Source: Paramoeba atlantica
Taxonomy: Eukaryota > Discosea
Reading direction: 5' to 3'
NCBI GenBank assembly: GCA_977017575.1
Contig: CDRNVI010000047.1
Span: forward strand, 299,952-363,951
DNA length: 64,000 nt
In this document: one piece after another, positions 27,722-38,588 of the stretch
How positions within the stretch are numbered: position 1 is the first letter of the stretch
Layout of the letters: every line of letters starts with the position of its first letter
Position numbers and translations under genes: made by a program
Notes under the pieces: model-generated
What the model was told of the DNA's origin: nothing
Seen by the model: the letters and a program-made list of their open reading frames with translations, nothing else
Databases searched by the model: none

Positions 27722-30700
27722 TCATGCACTCTTCTTGAGCTTCCGTACTGACTGAAAAATCTTCCAAAGGAAGACGATCAATGTAGGAACTCTCATAGAA
27801 GTATTTGAGTGCGTCTTTTGGATCGCGCTCAATGTCAAAACGTGTTCGACGTGAGCCATCTCCATTGACTTCGTATGTGTCAAAATTGACAATACGTTTC
27901 GCGATGCAACATCGTTCAAGCCAGCACCGAAGTTCATTGGCTGAAGATTCTTTTCATATTTCGTTTGTGTGAAAGATGGTGTTTTCACACATCTGCATGA
28001 TAGCATATGCTGCACTGTCAATAGTGCTAGCATTCGTCAAATTCGTGACAGTTGCTTGATTCAAACTTGAAACAATTTCGTTTTCAAGAGAGGGACTCGA
28101 AGTAAACGTGTAAACGTTCTTTTCACCCTTCTTTTTCAAGGAAGAAGACGTATCACAACTTGTGATATGTTGATCGTCGTTCATTCTCTTTTTGTAGAAG
28201 AGAAGAAGAAGAGAATTCTCTTCTTGTACCTTTTCATGCACTCTTCTTGAGCTTCCGTACTGACTGAAAAATCTTCCAAAGGAAGACGATCAATGTAGGA
28301 ACTCTCATAGAAGTATTTGAGTGCGTCTTTTGGATTGCGCTCAATGTCAAAACGTGTTCGACGTGAGCCATCTCCATTGACTTCGTATGTGTCAAAATTG
28401 ACAATACGTTTCGCGATGCAACATCGTTCAAGCCAGTACCGAAGTTCATTGGCTGAAGATTCTTTGCATATTTCGTTTGTGTGAAAGATGGTATTTTCAC
28501 GCATCTGCATGGTAGCATATGCTGCACTGTCAATAGTGCTAGCATTCGTCAAATTCGTGACAGTTGCTTGATTCAAAATTGAAACAATTTCGTTTTCAAG
28601 AGAGGGACTCGAAGTAAACGTGTAAACGTTCTTTTCACCCTTCTTTTTCAAGGAAGAAGACGTATCACAACTTGTGATATGTTGATCGTCGTTCATTCTC
28701 TTTTTGTAGAAGAGAAGAAGAAGAGAATTCTCTTCTTGTACCTTTTCATGCACTCTTCTTGAGCTTCCGTACTGACTGAGAAATCTTCCAAAGGAAGACG
28801 ATCAATGTAGGAACTCTCATAGAAGTATTTGAGTGCGTCTTTTTGATTGCGCTCAATGTCAAAACATGTTCGACGTGAGCCATCTCCATTGACTTCGTAT
28901 GTGTCAAAATTGACAATACGTTTCGCGATGCAACATCGTTCAAGCCAGTACCGAAGTTCATTGGCTGAAGATTCTTTGCATATTTCGTTTGTGTGAAAGA
29001 TGGTATTTTCACGCATCTGCATGGTAGCATATGCTGCACTGTCAATAGTGCTAGCATTCGTCAAATTCGTGACAGTTGCTTGATTCAAAATTGAAACAAT
29101 TTCGTTTTCAAGAGAGGGACTCGAAGTAAACGTGTAAACGTTCTTTTCACCCTTCTTTTTCAAGGAAGAAGACGTATCACAACTTGTGATATGTTGATCG
29201 TCGTTCATTCTCTTTTTGTAGAAGAGAAGAAGAAGAGAATCCTCTTCTTGTACCTTTTCATGCACTCTTCTTGAGCTTCCGTACTGACTGAGAAATCTTC
29301 CAAAGGAAGACGATCAATGTAGGAACTCTCATAGAAGTATTTGAGTGCGTCTTTTGGATTGCGCTCAATGTCAAAACGTGTTCGACGTGAGCCATCTCCA
29401 TTGACTTCGTATGTGTCAAAATTGACAATACGTTTCGCGATGCAACATCGTTCAAGCCAGTACCGAAGTTCATTGGCTGAAGATTCTTTGCATATTTCGT
29501 TTGTGTGAAAGATGGTATTTTCACGCATCTGCATGGTAGCATATGCTGCACTGTCAATAGTGCTAGCATTCGTCAAATTCGTGACAGTTGCTTGATTCAA
29601 AATTGAAACAATTTCGTTTTCAAGAGAGGGACTCGAAGTAAACGTGTAAACGTTCTTTTCACCCTTCTTTTTCAAGGAAGAAGACGTATCACAACTTGTG
29701 ATATGTTGATCGTCGTTCATTCTCTTTTTGTAGAAGAGAAGAAGAAGAGAATTCTCTTCTTGTACCTTTTCATGCACTCTTCTTGAGCTTCCGTACTGAC
29801 TGAAAAATCTTCCAAAGGAAGACGATCAATGTAGGAACTCTCATAGAAGTATTTGAGTGCGTCTTTTGGATTGCGCTCAATGTCAAAACGTGTTCGACGT
29901 GAGCCATCTCCATTGACTTCGTATGTGTCAAAATTGACAATACGTTTCGCGATGCAACATCGTTCAAGCCAGCACCGAAGTTCATTGGCTGAAGATTCTT
30001 TTCATATTTCGTTTGTGTGAAAGATGGTGTTTTCACACATCTGCATGATAGCATATGCTGCACTGTCAATAGTGCTAGCATTCGTCAAATTCGTGACAGT
30101 TGCTTGATTCAAACTTGAAACAATTTCGTTTTCAAGAGAGGGACTCGAAGTAAACGTGTAAACGTTCTTTTCACCCTTCTTTTTCAAGGAAGAAGACGTA
30201 TCACAACTTGTGATATGTTGATCGTCGTTCATTCTCTTTTTGTAGAAGAGAAGAAGAAGAGAATCCTCTTCTTGTACCTTTTCATGCACTCTTCTTGAGC
30301 TTCCGTACTGACTGAGAAATCTTCCAAAGGAAGACGATCAATGTAGGAACTCTCATAGAAGTATTTGAGTGCGTCTTTTTGATTGCGCTCAATGTCAAAA
30401 CATGTTCGACGTGAGCCATCTCCATTGACTTCGTATGTGTCAAAATTGACAATACGTTTCGCGATGCAACATCGTTCAAGCCAGCACCGAAGTTCATTGG
30501 CTGAAGATTCTTTTCATATTTCGTTTGTGTGAAAGATGGTATTTTCACGCATCTGCATGATAGCATATGTTGCACTGTCAATAGTGCTAGCATTCGTCAA
30601 ATTCGTGACAGTTGCTTGATTCAAAATTGAAACAATTTCGTTTTCAAGAGAGGGACTCGAAGTAAACGTGTAAACGTTCTTTTCACCCTTCTTTTTCAAG

Positions 30701-33700
30701 GAAGAAGACGTATCACAACTTGTGATATGTTGATCGTCGTTCATTCTCTTTTTGTAGAAGAGAAGAAGAAGAGAATTCTCTTCTTGTACCTTTTCATGCA
30801 CTCTTCTTGAGCTTCCGTACTGACTGAGAAATCTTCCAAAGGAAGACGATCAATGGAGGAACTCTCATAGAAGTATTTGAGTGCGTCTTTTGGATTGCGC
30901 TCAATGTCAAAACGTGTTCGACGTGAGCCATCTCCATTGACTTCGTATGTGTCAAAATTGACAATACGTTTCGCGATGCAACATCGTTCAAGCCAGTACC
31001 GAAGTTCATTGGCTGAAGATTCTTTGCATATTTCGTTTGTGTGAAAGATGGTATTTTCACGCATCTGCATGGTAGCATATGCTGCACTGTCAATAGTGCT
31101 AGCATTCGTCAAATTCGTGACAGTTGCTTGATTCAAAATTGAAACAATTTCGTTTTCAAGAGAGGGACTCGAAGTAAACGTGTAAACGTTCTTTTCACCC
31201 TTCTTTTTCAAGGAAGAAGACGTATCACAACTTGTGATATGTTGATCGTCGTTCATTCTCTTTTTGTAGAAGAGAAGAAGAAGAGAATTCTCTTCTTGTA
31301 CCTTTTCATGCACTCTTCTTGAGCTTCCGTACTGACTGAGAAATCTTCCAAAGGAAGACGATCAATGGAGGAACTCTCATAGAAGTATTTGAGTGCGTCT
31401 TTTGGATTGCGCTCAATGTCAAAACATGTTCGACGTGAGCCATCTCCATTGACTTCGTATGTGTCAAAATTGACAATACGTTTCGCGATGCAGCATCGTT
31501 CAAGCCAGCACCGAAGTTCATTGGCTGAAGATTCTTTTCATATTTCGTTTGTGTGAAAGATGGTGTTTTCACACATCTGCATGATAGCATATGCTGCACT
31601 GTCAATAGTGCTAGCATTCGTCAAATTCGTGACAGTTGCTTGATTCAAAATTGAAACAATTTCGTTTTCAAGAGAGGGACTCGAAGTAAACGTGTAAACG
31701 TTCTTTTCACCCTTCTTTTTCAAGGAAGAAGACGTATCACAACTTGTGATATGTTGATCGTCGTTCATTCTCTTTTTGTAGAAGAGAAGAAGAAGAGAAT
31801 TCTCTTCTTGTACCTTTTCATGCACTCTTCTTGAGCTTCCGTACTGACTGAAAAATCTTCCAAAGGAAGACGATCAATGTAGGAACTCTCATAGAAGTAT
31901 TTGAGTGCGTCTTTTGGATCGCGCTCAATGTCAAAACGTGTTCGACGTGAGCCATCTCCATTGACTTCGTATGTGTCAAAATTGACAATACGTTTCGCGA
32001 TGCAACATCGTTCAAGCCAGCACCGAAGTTCATTGGCTGAAGATTCTTTGCATATTTCGTTTGTGTGAAAGATGGTGTTTTCACACATCTGCATGATAGC
32101 ATATGCTGCACTGTCAATAGTGCTAGCATTCGTCAAATTCGTGACAGTTGCTTGATTCAAACTTGAAACAATTTCGTTTTCAAGAGAGGGACTCGAAGTA
32201 AACGTGTAAACGTTCTTTTCACCCTTCTTTTTCAAGGAAGAAGACGTATCACAACTTGTGATATGTTGATCGTCGTTCATTCTCTTTTTGTAGAAGAGAA
32301 GAAGAAGAGAATCCTCTTCTTGTACCTTTTCATGCACTCTTCTTGAGCTTCCGTACTGACTGAGAAATCTTCCAAAGGAAGACGATCAATGTAGGAACTC
32401 TCATAGAAGTATTTGAGTGCGTCTTTTGGATTGCGCTCAATGTCAAAACATGTTCGACGTGAGCCATCTCCATTGACTTCGTATGTGTCAAAATTGACAA
32501 TACGTTTCGCGATGCAACATCGTTCAAGCCAGTACCGAAGTTCATTGGCTGAAGATTCTTTGCATATTTCGTTTGTGTGAAAGATGGTATTTTCACGCAT
32601 CTGCATGGTAGCATATGCTGCACTGTCAATAGTGCTAGCATTCGTCAAATTCGTGACAGTTGCTTGATTCAAAATTGAAACAATTTCGTTTTCAAGAGAG
32701 GGACTCGAAGTAAACGTGTAAACGTTCTTTTCACCCTTCTTTTTCAAGGAAGAAGACGTATCACAACTTGTGATATGTTGATCGTCGTTCATTCTCTTTT
32801 TGTAGAAGAGAAGAAGAAGAGAATCCTCTTCTTGTACCTTTTCATGCACTCTTCTTGAGCTTCCGTACTGACTGAGAAATCTTCCAAAGGAAGACGATCA
32901 ATGTAGGAACTCTCATAGAAGTATTTGAGTGCGTCTTTTTGATTGCGCTCAATGTCAAAACATGTTCGACGTGAGCCATCTCCATTGACTTCGTATGTGT
33001 CAAAATTGACAATACGTTTCGCGATGCAACATCGTTCAAGCCAGCACCGAAGTTCATTGGCTGAAGATTCTTTTCATATTTCGTTTGTGTGAAAGATGGT
33101 ATTTTCACGCATCTGCATGATAGCATATGCTGCACTGTCAATAGTGCTAGCATTCGTCAAATTCGTGACAGTTGCTTGATTCAAAATTGAAACAATTTCG
33201 TTTTCAAGAGAGGGACTCGAAGTAAACGTGTAAACGTTCTTTTCACCCTTCTTTTTCAAGGAAGAAGACGTATCACAACTTGTGATATGTTGATCGTCGT
33301 TCATTCTCTTTTTGTAGAAGAGAAGAAGAAGAGAATTCTCTTCTTGTACCTTTTCATGCACTCTTCTTGAGCTTCCGTACTGACTGAAAAATCTTCCAAA
33401 GGAAGACGATCAATGTAGGAACTCTCATAGAAGTATTTGAGTGCGTCTTTTGGATTGCGCTCAATGTCAAAACGTGTTCGACGTGAGCCATCTCCATTGA
33501 CTTCGTATGTGTCAAAATTGACAATACGTTTCGCGATGCAACATCGTTCAAGCCAGTACCGAAGTTCATTGGCTGAAGATTCTTTGCATATTTCGTTTGT
33601 GTGAAAGATGGTATTTTCACGCATCTGCATGGTAGCATATGCTGCACTGTCAATAGTGCTAGCATTCGTCAAATTCGTGACAGTTGCTTGATTCAAAATT

Positions 33701-34750
33701 GAAACAATTTCGTTTTCAAGAGAGGGACTCGAAGTAAACGTGTAAACGTTCTTTTCACCCTTCTTTTTCAAGGAAGAAGACGTATCACAACTTGTGATAT
33801 GTTGATCGTCGTTCATTCTCTTTTTGTAGAAGAGAAGAAGAAGAGAATTCTCTTCTTGTACCTTTTCATGCACTCTTCTTGAGCTTCCGTACTGACTGAG
33901 AAATCTTCCAAAGGAAGACGATCAATGGAGGAACTCTCATAGAAGTATTTGAGTGCGTCTTTTGGATTGCGCTCAATGTCAAAACATGTTCGACGTGAGC
34001 CATCTCCATTGACTTCGTATGTGTCAAAATTGACAATACGTTTCGCGATGCAGCATCGTTCAAGCCAGCACCGAAGTTCATTGGCTGAAGATTCTTTTCA
34101 TATTTCGTTTGTGTGAAAGATGGTGTTTTCACACATCTGCATGATAGCATATGCTGCACTGTCAATAGTGCTAGCATTCGTCAAATTCGTGACAGTTGCT
34201 TGATTCAAAATTGAAACAATTTCGTTTTCAAGAGAGGGACTCGAAGTAAACGTGTAAACGTTCTTTTCACCCTTCTTTTTCAAGGAAGAAGACGTATCAC
34301 AACTTGTGATATGTTGATCGTCGTTCATTCTCTTTTTGTAGAAGAGAAGAAGAAGAGAATTCTCTTCTTGTACCTTTTCATGCACTCTTCTTGAGCTTCC
34401 GTACTGACTGAAAAATCTTCCAAAGGAAGACGATCAATGTAGGAACTCTCATAGAAGTATTTGAGTGCGTCTTTTGGATTGCGCTCAATGTCAAAACGTG
34501 TTCGACGTGAGCCATCTCCATTGACTTCGTATGTGTCAAAATTGACAATACGTTTCGCGATGCAACATCGTTCAAGCCAGTACCGAAGTTCATTGGCTGA
34601 AGATTCTTTGCATATTTCGTTTGTGTGAAAGATGGTATTTTCACGCATCTGCATGGTAGCATATGCTGCACTGTCAATAGTGCTAGCATTCGTCATATTC
34701 GTGACAGTTGCTTGATTCAAAATTGAAACAATTTCGTTTTCAAGAGAGGG
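27722..34750 (-). repeat. Tandem array, ~14 units of 512 bp, built from Helitron coding sequence
   Basis: Units start every 512 bp (27722, 28234, 28746 ... 34378), the last one incomplete. Each unit is the minus-strand coding segment VYTFTSSPSLENEIVS ... EDFSVSTEAQEECMKRYKKR, which occurs once in copies 2 and 3 (40800-41220, 46500-46840). Units fall into two main classes at one site: TGC (reading EICKESS) in eight units and TGA in six. Other variants (AAAACG/AAAACATG, GTAC/GCAC, AATGTAGG/AATGGAGG) are shuffled between units. Unit joints contain a GAGAATTCTC-type palindrome set in GAA/TTC sequence. 512 is not a multiple of three, so the frame shifts at each joint and the array cannot encode one long repeat protein. 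Confidence 0.95.
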
Positions 34751-35426
34751 ACGTAATCGTGGACTTGATCGCAAGGTGGTTCAGGATCTCCTGCACACTC
34801 TTGCTGATGCAGCGCTCCGTAACGAAACAATGTCTGTTTATGAATTCAGTCGAGTGCAGGTCGCTGAGAACTTCATCGGCAAAAGGAAGTATAATCGGGG
34901 CCGTAGACAGCGGAAAAGGGGATGGTAGTTCGCAACTGTCACGGAGTCTCGTGGCACTGGTAAAACGGGGCGGACCCATTGGAAATTGGTGAAGCGTCGT
35001 GATACGCCTACCCTCCATGGCTTCATCATTCCCCATCTTGCCAGTGCGCGATCCGTGGTAGTCAGCGATTGTTGGGGGGCTTACAATGGTTTAGACCAAG
35101 TTTGTCTTCACTACTCCGTGAATCATAGTAAGGAGTTTGTGAACGAGAAGGGATATCATACTAATGGTGCTGAGAGTGTCCACAACACCATTAAGTATTG
35201 GGTAAGACTCCAACACTATAATTTTGGGGCAACAACATTGGAGTTGCAGCGAAACGTCGCGCTCCAGTGTGTAAAGTATGGGGATACCCATAATGGACGC
35301 GAGCAGTCTTGGCAGAATCGCTTTGTTAATATAATGAAGTGTATAAAAGACAACTACGGTTTTCCCGTTCCCGAAGAATTTGAGGAACTCAGTTCCGATA
35401 GTTGCGCATCAGACTACGAGGGATGA
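34751..35426 (+). pseudogene. Merlin/IS1016-like DDE transposase, 5'-truncated and broken
   Basis: One frame reads from the array edge: VQVAENFIGKRKYNRGRR, then VVVSDCWGAYNGL, then VNHSKEFVN and HTNGAESVHNTIKYW. This is the ISXO2/IS1595-like fold of eukaryotic Merlin transposases. The expected first aspartate (V-D-E) is alanine (VAEN), and an in-frame TAG at 34926-34928 follows GW, where the family has a valine or similar. The second D and the final E are present. The N-terminal part is missing at the joint with the 512-bp array. It belongs to a plain DNA transposon and is dead. Confidence 0.8.
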
Positions 35427-35603
35427 TGCTTTTTATAATATTTGTTCATACGCAGTCTTTTTTTTGTGTATTACTTATTTTGCTGGGACTCAGGGCTCAA
35501 CCTGACTGGCTAAAAAAAAACAAGAAAAAATTAAAAAAAATAAAAAAAATGAATGAAAAATTGTTTTGGGCGCAAGAATACCATGCAAGCAAGGTTTAAT
35601 CCT
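35427..35603. other. Spacer after Merlin fragment
   Basis: AT-rich with a long A-run (35510-35550). It presumably contains the 3' end of the Merlin-like element, but I could not identify its terminal inverted repeat. Confidence 0.4.
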
Positions 35604-36614
35604 TCAAGACATAAAGATGCTGTTTCTGTACGTGTCCTCACGATCCCTATTAGTGCGCGCAAGGACTATAACCTTTTCCAACGGTATTTCAATCTCGCTT
35701 ACAATAAAAAACCAAGCTCCGTTCGTCGAGCATTTTTTTACAAAAAAAATTGCGTTTTCATTCATCGAGTGCCCCCCCTCCCCTGTTTCCAAGTATGTAA
35801 ATAAGTGCAAACCCACACGGTTCCATGAGGTGAACTTGTCACATTCATTGAATGGACATACTTTCACAGGAAGTCGTCGTGTGTTAATGGTTTTACATAA
35901 TACATTTTCCACAAAGTAGAGAATCTCTACTGATTTTAATGGATGATCTAGCCTGGTGAAGGCTTCTTTGGTACGCTTTTCTGGTGGATACAAAGTGAGA
36001 GGTATACCCTCCACTTCGCCCTTTTCCGACGAAGCTTCGAGCCACTTCCAGAGTGATAAAACTTCATCACGTTCTGTGAGTTTCGGCCAATCACGGTCTT
36101 GCGTGATAGTGTAGGCTATAGCTCCAACAGAGAGCTCACCTTCATCGTTTCCTACTAAAGGAACTGGCGTAGTAGCCATGCTTCCAATATTGTAGACTGT
36201 TCGAATTGCCGCTATCTGTGTTTCCATAGAAGATGTGCAATTGTATGTGAACACTCGTCGTTTAGTCAGACATACCATGGCGAGAGTATCGCCATTGCCT
36301 TTGACGTAAACGACGTTATGTCCATCATGATATCTCTGAATAGAGCATCTTTTATCTCCATCGCTTTGGAGGGTTTCATCACAAACAATGTGTGAATTGA
36401 TGAGAATATTCTCAATCAGTTGAAAAGATGTGAGTGTTAGCGTGGAGCATTGCTTCACACGTTCCAGCTCATCATCCTGTGATATTGCATGAACTCTGTT
36501 ACGCTCAGCTTGTGTGATTCGAAGTCGAAAAGCCCGAGCTTCAGTATGCCGCGGATGACGGTAAAAATGCTTTTGAAGCCCCTTAAACGTGAACATTTGT
36601 TCGGTAGCGCACAA
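35604..36614 (-). CDS. Helitron middle domain, copy 1 (336 aa, longest version)
   Basis: An uninterrupted frame, unlike its counterparts at 39736-41204 and 45382-46822. Its start overlaps a C2H2-like finger (CATEQMFTFKGLQKH-x3-H). Later it contains LVGNDEGELSVGAIAYTITQ and a second finger-like CPFNECDKF...GLHLF. I do not recognise a named domain. It is always between the zinc-finger array and Rep, so it is probably part of the element's replication protein. The last ~50 residues are read into flanking sequence. Confidence 0.6.
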   Translation of the reverse strand: MCATEQMFTFKGLQKHFYRHPRHTEARAFRLRITQAERNRVHAISQDDELERVKQCSTLTLTSFQLIENILINSHIVCDETLQSDGDKRCSIQRYHDGHNVVYVKGNGDTLAMVCLTKRRVFTYNCTSSMETQIAAIRTVYNIGSMATTPVPLVGNDEGELSVGAIAYTITQDRDWPKLTERDEVLSLWKWLEASSEKGEVEGIPLTLYPPEKRTKEAFTRLDHPLKSVEILYFVENVLCKTINTRRLPVKVCPFNECDKFTSWNRVGLHLFTYLETGEGGHSMNENAIFFVKKCSTNGAWFFIVSEIEIPLEKVIVLARTNRDREDTYRNSIFMS

Positions 36615-36831
36615 AGTGCACTTGAACTTGTTCGGTTGTGTGATTCGTACTCGAGAGGTGATCTCTAGTACGTCTTATGGGAGGTTTCCCTTTCAACTCC
36701 TCGAAGAAGGAGCATTCTTTGCAATGGGAATGATCCCCGCGTCCATGTTCGAAAACATGTTTACGCATGTACTCATACTTGAAAGCAGGGTTCGCAGAAA
36801 CTATAATATAGTAAAATATAGTTTTTTTCAT
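36583..36831 (-). pseudogene. Truncated zinc-finger segment of Helitron copy 1
   Basis: Encodes FKYEYMRKHVFEH and CKECSFFEELKGKPP...H of the finger array, then changes frame into the middle domain after HTTEQ. The remaining fingers seen in copy 2 are deleted. The 5' end is lost at ~36.83 kb next to an R1 repeat. Confidence 0.7.
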
Positions 36832-36854
36832 TGAATATAGTTACTATATAGTAC

Positions 36855-37686
36855 TATTGCGGTGGTTGTAAAACTACCGCTCTACACTCGATTATTGAAA
36901 AAAAAGTGAACAAAAACAGTGAAAATATAAAGAGGAACACAGTAATATAATAGAAGAAAAAAATATAAAAGGGGGCTCCGGTGGTCCAAAACTGAAAAAA
37001 AAATTTGAAAAAAATGGGGGGTCCAGGGGGGGGGTCCAGGGGGGGGGGGCATGGTCGAGCAAATTTTTTCGAAAAAATTAGTTTTCGAAAAAAAACCGCA
37101 GAAAGGGTAGCCGGGGTCTTGGCGCGCATTTTCCACCCCCCTACCCGGGGGTGACCCCCACGCGTATCCGCAGGACGGGTCCGCCAAGTTCGGATTTTTT
37201 CGGAAAAATTTTTTCGAAAAAAAATTCAACTTGGCGAAAAAAATGACAAAAAAAATATTTTTCCAAAATCGTTTCCCCTATTGTATTTTGATAGTTTGGG
37301 ACCTACACTAGCTTTCTCCGCAGTTGTTTTCGCAAGGTATCACTTCTTCGAACTGTGGTGCGCCCCTCAAAATGACCCATTTTTGACTAAAAAAGGTGAA
37401 AAAGTATTTTTCGGACCTAAAGGGGCATTTTTGTGTCGAAAGAATGGTATGGTTGGAGTCGTATTCTCTACCCAATACGTTCGGTAGGCTTTCATTCATG
37501 CCTACGAGTGATTTCCCACGCGCAAATGTCGGATTTAGTGCTCTGAGTGGAAAAATACGCGAAAATGACCCCATTTTTACCCGAAATTCGGCTATTTTTG
37601 GCTATAATCTTTCCGTTTTCTTCAGCTTTCCAGGCCAAATTTTCTTTTTCAGGCTCTTCGTTAAACGCGGCGGTAGTTTTCAACGT
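36855..37686 (+). repeat. R1 G-tract repeat, copy 3
   Basis: Collinear with 2829-3660. The G-tracts are at 37014-37050. The terminal hairpin (from 37651) is cut after its left arm, where another R1 copy starts. Confidence 0.8.
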
Positions 37687-38460
37687 TGAAAAAATGTGAA
37701 CAAAAACAGTGAAAATATAAAGAGGAACACAGTAATATAATAAAGGAAAAAAATATAAAAGGGGGCTCCGGTGGTCCAAAATTGAAAAAAAAAATTGAAA
37801 AAAATGGGGGGTCCATGGGGGGGGTCCAGGGGGGGGGGGCATGGTCGAGCAAATTTTCGAAAAAAAAACGCAGAAGGGGTACCGGGGTCTTGGCGCGCAT
37901 TTTCCACCCCCCTACCCGGGGGTGACCCCCCCGCGTATCCGCAGGACAGGTCCGCCAAGTTTGAGAAAATTGAGAAAAAATTCAACTTGGCGGAAAAAAT
38001 GGTAAAAAAAATATTTTTTCAAATTTTTTTTCGCTATTGTATTTTGAGAGTTTGGGACCTATGCTAGCTATCTACACCGTTGTTTTCGCCAGTTACCCCA
38101 TCTTCTAGCCGTGGCACGCCTCCCAAAATGGCCCATTTTTGACCAAAAATTGCGGAAAAGTAATTTTCGGACCCAAAGGGGTCTTTTTATGTCGAAAGAA
38201 TGGTGTGGTTGGAGTCGTATTCTATACCCAATACGTTCAGTAGGCTTACATTCACGTCTACGAGTGATTTCTCACACGCAAATGTCAGATTTAGCGCTCT
38301 GAGAGCAAAAATACCCAAAAATTTTACCCTAAATTCGGCTATTTTTGGCTATAATCTTTGTTTTACTTTAGCTGTCCAGGCCGAAGTTTCTTTTTTGGGC
38401 TCTTCGTTAAACGCGGTGGTAGTTTTGAACGCGAAGCGCGCAGCATGAGTGACTTCTAAG
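37687..38460 (+). repeat. R1 G-tract repeat, copy 4 (diverged)
   Basis: Head-to-tail behind copy 3 and more diverged. The G-tracts are at 37804-37840, and the hairpin at 38397-38460 has lost its right arm. It ends just before the 5' end of Helitron copy 2. Confidence 0.7.
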
Positions 38461-38588
38461 ATCCTCTAAAAAATGATCCTCTAAAATGAGATGAAAATCA
38501 CATGTTCTTATTTTTGTGCTTCGAATTTTTTTGTTCGTACATTTTTTTCACTATTTAGCGCTTTTTTATTCATACTATTATTCTTCTC

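Larger units (their letters stand above)
22100..36831 (-). mobile_element. Helitron family element, copy 1 (minus strand, rearranged)
   Basis: Read right to left: partial zinc fingers (36831-36583), middle domain (36614-35604), a Merlin-like insertion (35426-34751), a tandem array of a coding segment (34750-27722), further coding segments (27540-26224, interrupted by a SINE), Rep (26233-25424), PIF1 helicase (25263-23095) and an RRM gene (22602-22261). The Rep domain runs into a deletion of ~0.9 kb relative to copies 2 and 3. It is plainly inactive as a unit. The Helitron family is identified by the Rep HUH domain together with a PIF1-type helicase. Confidence 0.85.

Noticed and set aside
27722-34689. 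Repeated 103-aa open frames in the array as genes
   Set aside because: They are a wrong-frame reading of the same segment; the frame matching the Helitron protein is the other one (YEVNGDGSRRTRFDIER).
27722-34750. CRISPR array or repeat-protein gene
   Set aside because: The units are 512 bp, abut without spacers and match transposon coding sequence; the length is not a multiple of three, so there is no continuous repeat protein.
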